DNA of 18,033 bases from Micrococcales bacterium (GTDB taxonomy: Bacteria > Actinomycetota > Actinomycetes > Actinomycetales > Dermatophilaceae). The stretch covers positions 1 through 18,033 of the forward strand of contig JAKDLQ010000013.1 of NCBI GenBank assembly GCA_030452775.1, written 5' to 3'. A program made the translations under genes and the position numbers. Each line of letters opens with the position of its first letter. The first letter of the stretch is position 1. The notes beneath the pieces were generated by a model. It ran no database searches. It was not told the origin of the DNA and saw nothing but the letters and a program-made list of their open reading frames with translations. Positions 6,367-13,425 of the stretch are shown here, one piece after another.

Positions 6367-7476
6367 ATGTCCGGACCCAACACCGACTACGACCCCGTCG
6401 AGGTCTCCGCCCTCGACCCGGCCGCGATCGAGGCGGCTTCCGAGGACGCGCTCGCGGCCATCGCCGCCGCGACCTCGCTCGATCAGCTCAAGGCAGTGCG
6501 CATCTCTCATCAGGGGGAGCGCAGCCCGCTCGCCCTCGCCAACCGCGAGATCGGTGCCCTGCCCCCGAGCGCCAAGGCCGAGGCCGGCAAGCGCGTCGGC
6601 CGGGCGCGGGCAGGGGTCGCCGCAGCCATCGCCGCACGGCAGACCGAGCTCGAGGCCGAGCGCGACGAGCGGATCCTCGTCGAGGAGCGCGTCGACGTGA
6701 CGGTCCCGGCGACCCGGCGGACACCCGGGGCGCGGCACCCTATCGAGCTCGTCACGCAGCGGCTCGCCGACGCGTTCGTCGGGATGGGCTGGGAGGTCGC
6801 CGAGGGCCCTGAGCTCGAGGCGGAGTGGCTCAACTTCGACGCCCTCAACCTCGGACCCGACCACCCGGCACGCCAGATGCAGGACACCTTCTTCCTCGAC
6901 CCGGTCGACTCCGGCCTGGTGCTGCGCACGCACACCTCACCGGTGCAGGTCCGCACGATGCTCGAGCAGGAGCCGCCCATCTACATCGTCGCCCCGGGCA
7001 AGGTCTTCCGCACCGATGACCTGGACGCGACGCACACCCCGGTCTTCCATCAGATCGAGTGCCTGGCGATCGACAAGGGGCTCACGATGGCCCATCTGCG
7101 TGGCGCCATCGACGCGTTCGTGCGGATCATGTTCGGCGAGGAGATCCGCACGCGGGTGCGCTGCTCGTACTTCCCCTTCACCGAGCCGTCGATGGAGACC
7201 GACTTCGTCTGTTTCGCGTGCCACGGTGCTGGAGCCGGCGACGCCGGTGGCCAGTGCCGGGTGTGCGGCGGCTCCGGGTGGATCGAGCTCGGCGGATCCG
7301 GGATGGTCAACCACAAGGTGCTGCGCGCCTGCGGCATCGACCCCGACGTCCACTCCGGCTTCGCCTTCGGCCTCGGCATCGAGCGGGCGTTGATGCTGCG
7401 CCACGGCGTGCAGGGCATGCACGAGATGGTCGAGGGCGACATCCGCTTCTCGCAGCAGTTCGGGATGGAGGTCTGA
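6367..7476 (+). CDS. pheS: Phenylalanyl-tRNA synthetase alpha subunit
   Basis: 369 aa class II synthetase subunit that forms the (alpha-beta)2 enzyme with PheT and charges tRNA-Phe. The ATG at 6367 (MSGPNTDYDPVEVSALD) was chosen because similar N-termini are usual. The GTG at 6313 would add an unrelated 18-residue stretch. Order: N-terminal coiled coil (to about res. 110), then the catalytic core with motif 1 near HPIELVTQRLADAFVGMGWEV, motif 2 around FRTDDLDATHTPVFHQIE, and motif 3 FGLGIERALMLRHGV. A cysteine loop C282-x2-C285-x11-C297-x2-C300 resembles a zinc knuckle and is a little longer than that in many bacterial PheS. The Shine-Dalgarno is weak (GAGAG 14 nt upstream). pheT follows after 1 nt. 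Confidence 0.96.
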   Translation: MSGPNTDYDPVEVSALDPAAIEAASEDALAAIAAATSLDQLKAVRISHQGERSPLALANREIGALPPSAKAEAGKRVGRARAGVAAAIAARQTELEAERDERILVEERVDVTVPATRRTPGARHPIELVTQRLADAFVGMGWEVAEGPELEAEWLNFDALNLGPDHPARQMQDTFFLDPVDSGLVLRTHTSPVQVRTMLEQEPPIYIVAPGKVFRTDDLDATHTPVFHQIECLAIDKGLTMAHLRGAIDAFVRIMFGEEIRTRVRCSYFPFTEPSMETDFVCFACHGAGAGDAGGQCRVCGGSGWIELGGSGMVNHKVLRACGIDPDVHSGFAFGLGIERALMLRHGVQGMHEMVEGDIRFSQQFGMEV

Positions 7477-7477
7477 C

Positions 7478-10027
7478 ATGCGGGCGCCGCTGACGTGGCT
7501 CGCCGAGTACACCGACCTCGCGCCGGGGGCGAGCGGAGCCGACGTCGCCGCGTCCCTCGTGTCCGTCGGACTCGAGGAGGAGGACCTGCACGGGGGCGAC
7601 CTCGTCGGCCCCCTCGTCGTCGGGCGTGTCCTCGCCTTCGACGAGCAGAAGCAGAAGAACGGCAAGACGATCCGCTTCTGCGTCGTCGACGTCGGACCGC
7701 ACGGCCAGATGCTCACCGAGGGCAGAGCACAGGAGATCGTCTGCGGCGCCACCAACTTCGCCGTCGGCGACCTCGTCGTCGTCGTCCTGCCCGGCGCCGT
7801 GCTGCCCGGCGGATTCGCCATCTCGGCACGCAAGACCTACGGCCAGATCTCCAACGGGATGATCTGCTCCGAGGCCGAGATCGGGTTGGGCTCCGACCAC
7901 GACGGCATCATCGTCCTGTCCCGCCTGCTCGGGCCGGAACGCGCCGCCGACCTCACACCCGGCGACGACGCCATCGCCCTGCTCGGCCTCGCCGAGGAGA
8001 CGATCGAGGCCAACGTCACCCCCGATCGCGGCTACTGCTTCTCGGTCCGGGGCCTTGCCCGCGAGTACTGGCACTCTCAGGGCAGCCCGGCCGGAGGCTT
8101 CCGCGATCCGGCCGCGGTGACGACGCCGGAGCGTAACGAGCGAGGACACGAGGTGCGTGTCGAGGACGCGGCTCCCATCAGCGCCGTGCCCGGCTGTGAC
8201 CGCTTCGTCGCCCGGGTGGTCCGCGGCATCGACGCCACCCGGCCCTCCCCGGCGTGGATGCGAAGGCGTCTCACGCAGATGGGCATGCGGCCCATCTCGC
8301 TCGCCGTCGACGTGACGAACTATGTCATGTTCGCTCTCGGGCAGCCGCTGCACGCCTACGACCTCGACACCTTGTCTGGCCCGATCGTCGTGCGGCGCGC
8401 CCGCGCCGGAGAACGGCTGACCACGCTCGACGGCGTGGAGCGGGTCCTCGACGTCGAGGACCTGCTCATCACCGATGCCGGACAGGACATCCTCGGCGTC
8501 GCCGGTGTCATGGGTGGGGCGGCGTCGGAGGTCGGCTCGTCGACGACGGACGTGCTCATCGAGGCAGCCCATTTCGACCCCGCCTCGATCGCGCGCTCCT
8601 CGCGGCGCCACCAGCTCGTCTCCGAGGCGTCGAAGCGTTTCGAGCGAGGCGTCGACCCACAGGTCGCCCCGGCGGCCGCCCAGCTTGCCGTCGAGCTGCT
8701 CACCGCCCACGGGGGCGGTGAGGCCGATGACGGTGTCACGGATGTCGACGACACGACGAGCCCGGCGGCATACCGCCTCGATGTCACGCAGCCGGGCCGG
8801 ATCGTCGGTGTCGACTACCCCCGTGAGCGTGTCGTGCAGATCCTGCGCGACCTCGGCTGCGAGGTGACAGCCACCGGCGACGAGAGGCACGTCGAGGTGA
8901 GAGCGCCGTCGTGGCGTCCCGACCTCGTCGACGGTCCCGACTACGCGGAGGAGGTCGCCCGGATCGAGGGCTACAACACGATCCCGTCGATCACCCCCAC
9001 GCCCACGGGCGGGCGCGGCCTGACCCACGCACAGAAGGCGCGCCGGGTCGTGGCGAACGCGCTGGCCGGTGCCGGCTTCACCGAGGTGCTCACCTATCCC
9101 TTCGTCGCCGAGGATCTCGCCGACCGGCTGATGATCTCCGCCGGTGACGAACGGCGCCACGCCGTGCGCCTGGCCAACCCGCTCTCCGACGAGCGACCGC
9201 TGCTGCGAACCAGCGTCGTGTCGACCCTCGTCGACGCCCTGCGCCGCAACGTCTCCCGCGGCCATCGGGACGTCGCCCTCTTCGAGCTCGGCATGGTCTT
9301 CCGGCCCGGCGGGCCGCTCGATCAGGCTCCGATCCCGAGCGTGCTCACCCGTCCCTCCGACGAGGCGCTGCGCCAGGTGTATGCCGCCGTGCCGGCTCAG
9401 CCGCGCCGGGCCGGCATCGTCGCGAGCGGGCACATCGAGCACGCTGGCTGGTGGGGCCCGGGGCGGCCTGCGGACTGGAGCGACATGGTCGTGGCGGTCC
9501 GGTCGGTCGCAGCCGCGCTCGCCGTGCCGGTCCTTGTCGTGGGCGACCATGGCCACCGGCCGTGGCACCCCGGACGATGCGCGCGCGTCACACTCGAGGA
9601 CGGCACGCTCGTCGGTCATGCCGGTGAGCTGCACCCCAAGGTGCTCGCGGCGCTCGACCTGCCGGCCCGTACGGTCGCCGCGGAGATCGACATCGACGTG
9701 CTCATCGCGGCCAGCGACCGGGCGGTCCAGGCGCTGCCGTTCTCGACCTACCCGCCGGCGCTCACCGATGTCGCGCTGCTCGTGCGATCGGACGTGCCGG
9801 CCGGCGAGGTCGAGGCGGCTCTTCGCGCCGGCGCAGGGGACTGTCTGGAGGCCGTGGCGCTCTTCGACGTCTACGAGGGCGACCGGCTCGAGGCGGGTCA
9901 TCGGTCACTGGCCTACCGGCTGACCTTCCGGGCCGCCGACCGGACCCTGACGACCGATGAGGTCAACGGCTTCCGCGACGCCGCGGTCGCCGTTGCGGCG
10001 CAGGCCACGGGGGCCGTCCAACGGTGA
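7478..10027 (+). CDS. pheT: Phenylalanyl-tRNA synthetase beta subunit
   Basis: 849 aa, full length for the family. Domains in order: EMAP-like tRNA-binding fold (about 43-155, VGPLVVGRVL..., SNGMICSEAEIGLG), B3/B4 editing domain (about 236-394, including SLAVDVTNYVMFALGQPLHAYD), B5 domain (about 428-500), the inactive class II-like core (from about 515), and a C-terminal FDX-ACB anticodon-binding domain (about 754-849, YPPALTDVALLV to EVNGFRD). The editing domain is expected to hydrolyse Tyr-tRNA-Phe. The ATG lies 1 nt after the pheS stop, with GGAGG overlapping the end of pheS, so the two subunits are translationally coupled. The stop is only 41 nt from the argC start. Confidence 0.97.
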   Translation: MRAPLTWLAEYTDLAPGASGADVAASLVSVGLEEEDLHGGDLVGPLVVGRVLAFDEQKQKNGKTIRFCVVDVGPHGQMLTEGRAQEIVCGATNFAVGDLVVVVLPGAVLPGGFAISARKTYGQISNGMICSEAEIGLGSDHDGIIVLSRLLGPERAADLTPGDDAIALLGLAEETIEANVTPDRGYCFSVRGLAREYWHSQGSPAGGFRDPAAVTTPERNERGHEVRVEDAAPISAVPGCDRFVARVVRGIDATRPSPAWMRRRLTQMGMRPISLAVDVTNYVMFALGQPLHAYDLDTLSGPIVVRRARAGERLTTLDGVERVLDVEDLLITDAGQDILGVAGVMGGAASEVGSSTTDVLIEAAHFDPASIARSSRRHQLVSEASKRFERGVDPQVAPAAAQLAVELLTAHGGGEADDGVTDVDDTTSPAAYRLDVTQPGRIVGVDYPRERVVQILRDLGCEVTATGDERHVEVRAPSWRPDLVDGPDYAEEVARIEGYNTIPSITPTPTGGRGLTHAQKARRVVANALAGAGFTEVLTYPFVAEDLADRLMISAGDERRHAVRLANPLSDERPLLRTSVVSTLVDALRRNVSRGHRDVALFELGMVFRPGGPLDQAPIPSVLTRPSDEALRQVYAAVPAQPRRAGIVASGHIEHAGWWGPGRPADWSDMVVAVRSVAAALAVPVLVVGDHGHRPWHPGRCARVTLEDGTLVGHAGELHPKVLAALDLPARTVAAEIDIDVLIAASDRAVQALPFSTYPPALTDVALLVRSDVPAGEVEAALRAGAGDCLEAVALFDVYEGDRLEAGHRSLAYRLTFRAADRTLTTDEVNGFRDAAVAVAAQATGAVQR

Positions 10028-10031
10028 CCCG

Positions 10032-10060
10032 GCGACGGTGTATGCATCGCCGTGTATAGT
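10032..10060 (+). promoter_or_regulatory. argC operon promoter
   Basis: The -10 hexamer TATAGT (10055-10060) is near-perfect. A weak -35 GCGACG (10032-10037) sits 17 bp upstream. Transcription would start about 7-9 nt after the -10, at or next to the argC start codon (GTG 10069 or ATG 10072), implying a leaderless transcript. The promoter fits entirely between the pheT stop and argC. Confidence 0.6.
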
Positions 10061-10068
10061 CATACATC
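10051..10068 (+). promoter_or_regulatory. ARG box (ArgR operator) overlapping the argC promoter
   Basis: CGTGTATAGTCATACATC matches the ArgR core TGnAT-N4-ATnCA exactly, as a 5-bp inverted repeat TGTAT/ATACA around AGTC. It covers the -10 hexamer and ends at the argC start, so bound ArgR would block RNA polymerase directly. A second TGTAT half-site with an ATGCAT palindrome lies 14 bp upstream (10039-10047) but does not form a full box. The repressor itself, argR, is in the same cluster. Confidence 0.75.
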
Positions 10069-11112
10069 GTGATGAGGGCGGCGGTTGCGGGTGCCAGTGG
10101 GTATGCAGGGGGAGAACTCCTGCGGCTGCTGCTCGCGCACCCGGAGTTCGAGGTGGGCGCTGTCACCGCGGGCAGCAACGCGGGGGCACGGCTGGGCAGC
10201 ATCCACCCGCACCTGACGCCGCTGGCAGGCCGGGTGCTCGAGGACACGACGGCCGGGGTACTCGCGGGCCACGACGTGATCTTCCTCGCCCTCCCGCACG
10301 GGCACTCGGCCGCCCTGGCCGAGCGCCTTCCGTCCGACGTCGTCGTCATCGACTGCGGCGCGGACTTCCGGCTCGAGTCCGAGACGGCGTGGACCGCCTT
10401 CTACGACACGCCGCATGCCGGGTCGTGGCCCTACGGGATGCCGGAGCTGTGCGCCAAGGGCGGGGAGCAGCTGCGCGCCGGCCTGGTCGGGGCGCGGCGG
10501 ATCGCCGTGCCCGGGTGCTATCCCACGGGCATCTCCCTCGCTCTCGCCCCAGGCCTGGCGGCCGGGGTGCTCGCCCCCGACGATGTCGTCGTCGTCGCCG
10601 CCTCAGGCACATCCGGTGCCGGCAGGTCGCTCAAGGCGCACCTGCTCGGCTCCGAGGCCATGGGGTCGATGTCGGCGTACGGCGTCGGCGGCGCGCACCG
10701 GCATACCCCCGAGATCGAGCAGAACCTCTCGCGCGCGGCCGGCACGCCGGTGACGGTGTCGTTCACGCCGACGCTGGCGCCCATGCCCAGAGGGATCCTC
10801 GCCACGTGCACCGCCCGGATCGCCACGGACACCGACCCGGCTGCTGTCCGGTCCGTCTGGGAGGCTGCCTACACGCCGGAGCCGTACGTGCACCTGCTGC
10901 CCGAGGGCACCTGGCCCCGGACCGCCGATGTGCTGGGGAGCAACAATGTCCACCTGCAGCTGGCCCTCGATGAGCGCGCCGGACGAGTGGTCGTCGTGTC
11001 GGCGGTCGACAACTTGACCAAGGGCACGGCGGGCGCCGCCGTCCAGAGCGCCAACCTCGCCCTCGGCCTCGACGAGACCCTCGGCCTGCCACTGACCGGA
11101 GTTGCGCCATGA
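10069..11112 (+). CDS. argC: N-acetyl-gamma-glutamyl-phosphate reductase
   Basis: 347 aa (346 if the ATG at 10072 is used). ArgC reduces N-acetylglutamyl phosphate to the semialdehyde with NADPH, the third step of arginine synthesis. The N-terminal nucleotide-binding motif VAGASGYAGGELLRLL, DCGADFRL, and the active-site cysteine (res. 150) in VPGCYPTG are all visible. HRHTPEIEQNL and NLTKGTAGAAVQ are also typical. GTG at 10069 and ATG at 10072 are adjacent. The -10 spacing suggests a leaderless start at the GTG, but either is possible and no Shine-Dalgarno helps decide. It is the first gene of the arg operon, and its stop overlaps the argJ start by 4 nt (ATGA). Confidence 0.96.
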   Translation: MMRAAVAGASGYAGGELLRLLLAHPEFEVGAVTAGSNAGARLGSIHPHLTPLAGRVLEDTTAGVLAGHDVIFLALPHGHSAALAERLPSDVVVIDCGADFRLESETAWTAFYDTPHAGSWPYGMPELCAKGGEQLRAGLVGARRIAVPGCYPTGISLALAPGLAAGVLAPDDVVVVAASGTSGAGRSLKAHLLGSEAMGSMSAYGVGGAHRHTPEIEQNLSRAAGTPVTVSFTPTLAPMPRGILATCTARIATDTDPAAVRSVWEAAYTPEPYVHLLPEGTWPRTADVLGSNNVHLQLALDERAGRVVVVSAVDNLTKGTAGAAVQSANLALGLDETLGLPLTGVAP

Positions 11113-12281
11113 GCGACCAGCCACCACGTCCGATCGTCGCGCTTCCCCAGGGGTTCCGTGCCTCCGGCGTGAGCGCCGGGCTCAAGGCGAGCGGCAGCCT
11201 CGACCTCGCGCTCGTCGTCAATGACGGACCTGACCATCATGCGGCCGCCGTCTTCACGAGCAACCGTGTCGTGGCCGCGCCGGTGACATGGTCGCGCCAG
11301 GTCGTCAGGGATGGCCGGGTCGATGCCGTCGTCCTCAACTCCGGCGGGGCCAACGCGTGCACGGGCGCGCCCGGCTTCCAGGACGCCCACCGCATGGCCG
11401 AGCACGCCGCCGAGGCGGTCGGCGTCTCGGCCGGTGACGTCGTCGCCTGCTCGACCGGGCTCATCGGTGAGCGCTTGCCCATGGAGAAGGTCATCGCCGG
11501 GATCGACGCCGCAGCGGCGGCCCTGAGCCCGGACGGGCACGGGAAGGCTGCCGCTGCCATCATGACGACCGATACCGTGCCCAAGGCGGCTGCTCACGCG
11601 GGCGCCGCCTGGTCGATCTCGGGGATGGCCAAGGGCGCCGGCATGCTGGCCCCAGCGCTCGCGACGATGCTCGTCGTCCTCACGACCGACGCCGTGGTCG
11701 ATCCCGCAGACCTCGACGCGGCCTTGCGTTCGGCCACCGCGGTCTCCTTCGATCGCATCGACTCCGACGCCTGCATGTCGACCAACGACACCGTCGTCGT
11801 CCTCGCCTCCGGCGCCTCGAAGGTCCGGGTGTCGAGAGAGGAGCTGTCCGCCGCCCTGAGCGCCGTCTGCCGAGACCTGGCGCGCCAGCTCATCGCCGAC
11901 GCCGAGGGGGCGGCTCACGATGTCGAGATCGAGGTGCGCGCCGCGGCCAGCGAGGCCGATGCTCTCGAGGTGGCCCGGGCGATCGCGCGCAACACCCTGC
12001 TCAAGTGCGCGATCTTCGGCAACGACCCCAACTGGGGCCGGGTGCTGGCCGCGGTGGGGACGACCCGGGCGGACTTCGACCCGGACCGGCTCGACGTGTC
12101 GATCAACGGGGTCCAGGTGTGCCGCGCCGGGGGCGTGGGCGATGACCGGGCCCTCGTCGACCTCGCACCCCGGGAGGTCCACGTCCTCGTCGACCTGCAC
12201 GCAGGCTCGGCCGCCGCCACCATCTGGACCAACGACCTCACCTACGACTACGTCCACGAGAACTCGGCCTACAGCACATGA
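11109..12281 (+). CDS. argJ: Bifunctional glutamate N-acetyltransferase / ornithine acetyltransferase
   Basis: 390 aa. ArgJ transfers the acetyl group from N-acetylornithine to glutamate, recycling acetate in the arginine pathway. Many members also use acetyl-CoA for the first step. The protein matures by self-cleavage before a threonine nucleophile: KGAGMLAPALATML places this at Ala185/Thr186. NSGGANACTG, STGLIGERLPMEKV and the C-terminal NDPNWGRVLAA are family blocks. The C-terminus ends YVHENSAYST, the conserved tail. The cleavage context has ALATM where NMATM is more common, a mild change. Start and stop overlap argC and argB by 4 nt each, implying tight coupling. Bifunctional versus monofunctional cannot be told from sequence alone. 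Confidence 0.96.
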   Translation: MSDQPPRPIVALPQGFRASGVSAGLKASGSLDLALVVNDGPDHHAAAVFTSNRVVAAPVTWSRQVVRDGRVDAVVLNSGGANACTGAPGFQDAHRMAEHAAEAVGVSAGDVVACSTGLIGERLPMEKVIAGIDAAAAALSPDGHGKAAAAIMTTDTVPKAAAHAGAAWSISGMAKGAGMLAPALATMLVVLTTDAVVDPADLDAALRSATAVSFDRIDSDACMSTNDTVVVLASGASKVRVSREELSAALSAVCRDLARQLIADAEGAAHDVEIEVRAAASEADALEVARAIARNTLLKCAIFGNDPNWGRVLAAVGTTRADFDPDRLDVSINGVQVCRAGGVGDDRALVDLAPREVHVLVDLHAGSAAATIWTNDLTYDYVHENSAYST

Positions 12282-13297
12282 ACCACGCGGCTCCCGACTC
12301 CGCTCCAACGCCGACCCCGCCTGTGGCGCAGACGCGGCCTGTGCACGCCGGCCCCGCCCCAGACGCACACCCGCAACTGCGGGGCGTCATCGATGCGGCC
12401 GCCATCCGGGTCGCGGCGGGCAAGGCGCAGACCCTCGTCGAGGCGCTGCCGTGGCTCGAGCGTTTCCGCGGCGCCCTTGTCGTCGTCAAGTACGGCGGCA
12501 GCGCGATGCTCGACGATGCGCTCAAGCTGGCCTTCGCACAGGACGTCGCCTTCCTCCGCTTCGCTGGGCTGCGCCCCGTCGTCGTCCACGGCGGGGGTCC
12601 GCAGATCAAGTCGATGCTCGCCCGCCTGGGCCTCGAGAGCGAGTTCAAGGGCGGGCTGCGCGTGACGACCCCCGACGTCATGGACGTCGTCCGCATGGTC
12701 CTCACCGGGCAGGTCGGCCGCGAACTCGTCGGCCTGCTCAACAAGCACGGACCCATCGCCGTCGGACTCTCCGGCGAGGACGCCGGGCTCTTCGGCGCGC
12801 GGCGTCGCGGCACGCAGATCAATGGGGAGATGATCGACATCGGCCTCGTCGGGGATGTCGAGAGCGTCAACCCGTCCGCCGTTCACGACATCCTGGCCGC
12901 CGGGCGCGTGCCCGTCGTCTCGACCATCGCGCCCGACCTCGATGTCGACGGCCAGGTGGTCAACGTCAACGCCGACACCGCGGCCTCCGCCCTCGCGGGC
13001 GCACTGGAGGCCGAGAAGCTCGTCGTCCTCACCGACGTCGAGGGCATCTACTCCGCCTGGCCGGACCGGGCATCGCTTCTGTCGAGCATCGACGTCACGG
13101 CCGCCCGGGATCTGCTCACCCGCGTCGACGCCGGCATGGTCCCCAAGCTCGAGGCGTGCATCCGTGCCGTCGAGGGCGGCGTGCGCCAGACCCACGTCGT
13201 CGACGGGCGCAAGCCGCACTCGATCCTCCTTGAGATCTTCACGGACGAGGGCATCGGCACCATGGTGGTGCCGGATGATGGGGGGCGGAAGTTGTGA
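12278..13297 (+). CDS. argB: Acetylglutamate kinase
   Basis: 339 aa from the ATG overlapping the argJ stop. ArgB phosphorylates N-acetylglutamate, usually the feedback-controlled step. Kinase core motifs are VVVKYGGSAM, VVVHGGGPQI, FKGGLRVT, VGLSGEDAGLF, NVNADTAASALAGALEAEKL and LTDVEG. The helix AGKAQTLVEALPWLERF just before the core is the N-terminal helix that marks arginine-inhibited NAGKs, so feedback inhibition by arginine is likely (inference). About 45 residues before that helix are Pro/Ala-rich and absent from typical ArgB. Later in-frame GTGs at codons 16 and 22 could shorten it. Its stop TGA overlaps a GTG (13294) that opens the repeat insert before argD. Confidence 0.95.
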   Translation: MNHAAPDSAPTPTPPVAQTRPVHAGPAPDAHPQLRGVIDAAAIRVAAGKAQTLVEALPWLERFRGALVVVKYGGSAMLDDALKLAFAQDVAFLRFAGLRPVVVHGGGPQIKSMLARLGLESEFKGGLRVTTPDVMDVVRMVLTGQVGRELVGLLNKHGPIAVGLSGEDAGLFGARRRGTQINGEMIDIGLVGDVESVNPSAVHDILAAGRVPVVSTIAPDLDVDGQVVNVNADTAASALAGALEAEKLVVLTDVEGIYSAWPDRASLLSSIDVTAARDLLTRVDAGMVPKLEACIRAVEGGVRQTHVVDGRKPHSILLEIFTDEGIGTMVVPDDGGRKL

Positions 13298-13347
13298 GCG
13301 AGGAACGAGTGAGGCCCGGAGCGGAGGGAAGAGGCGCGGCAGAAGAC
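13294..13347 (+). repeat. First 54-bp purine-rich repeat unit at the argB-argD junction
   Basis: The unit begins GTGAGCGAGGAACGAG and ends GGCGCGGCAGAAGAC. It is 51/54 identical to the unit at 13372-13425, differing at its first two bases and one internal T/C. It is 18 codons long, open in the argD frame, and its first codon GTG overlaps the argB stop. It reads SEERVRPGAEGRGAAED after the start. A GTG follows immediately at 13348. Confidence 0.9.
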
Positions 13348-13371
13348 GTGAGCGCCGACCGGAGTGAGGAC

Positions 13372-13425
13372 ACGAGCGAGGAACGAGCGAGGCCCGGAGC
13401 GGAGGGAAGAGGCGCGGCAGAAGAC
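13372..13425 (+). repeat. Second 54-bp purine-rich repeat unit, ending at the argD ATG
   Basis: The second copy starts 78 bp (26 codons) after the first and ends directly before ATG 13426. It contains no T at all and about 78% purine, so neither strand has a stop codon within it in any frame. The 24-nt spacer between units (13348-13371) is similar in style (GTGAGCGCC, GGAGTGAGGAC). Internally, GAGCGAGG and ACGAGCGAGG sub-repeats are visible, and GGAGGGAAGAGG could act as a loose Shine-Dalgarno about 15-20 nt before the ATG. Confidence 0.9.

Larger units (their letters stand above)
13294..13425 (+). mobile_element. 132-bp repeat-built insert bounded by an 8-bp direct repeat (candidate miniature element)
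   Basis: TGAGCGAG occurs at 13295-13302 and again at 13427-13434. Taking out the 132 bp between equivalent positions leaves argB ending in TGA that overlaps GTGAGCGAGTCACGC, a 4-nt overlap like those at argC/argJ, argJ/argB and argD/argR. This looks like an insertion with target duplication or a repeat expansion. No terminal inverted repeats or transposase are present, so the mobile nature is inference. Confidence 0.45.

Noticed and set aside
8131..8150. AACGAGCGAGG inside pheT resembling part of the argB-argD repeat
   Set aside because: Only about 11 bases match, it lies within conserved-length PheT coding sequence, and the rest of the unit is absent; most likely chance.
7307..9901. Very long open frame (864 codons) on the minus strand opposite pheS-pheT
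   Set aside because: It mirrors pheS/pheT in a codon-phase that rarely yields stops at high GC. It is rich in Arg/Gly/His/Asp without family motifs and has no ribosome-binding site.
10869..12368. Minus-strand open frame of about 500 codons opposite argC/argJ
   Set aside because: Antisense to well-supported argC and argJ, with no domain signature. A similar shadow frame opposite argD was dismissed for the same reason.
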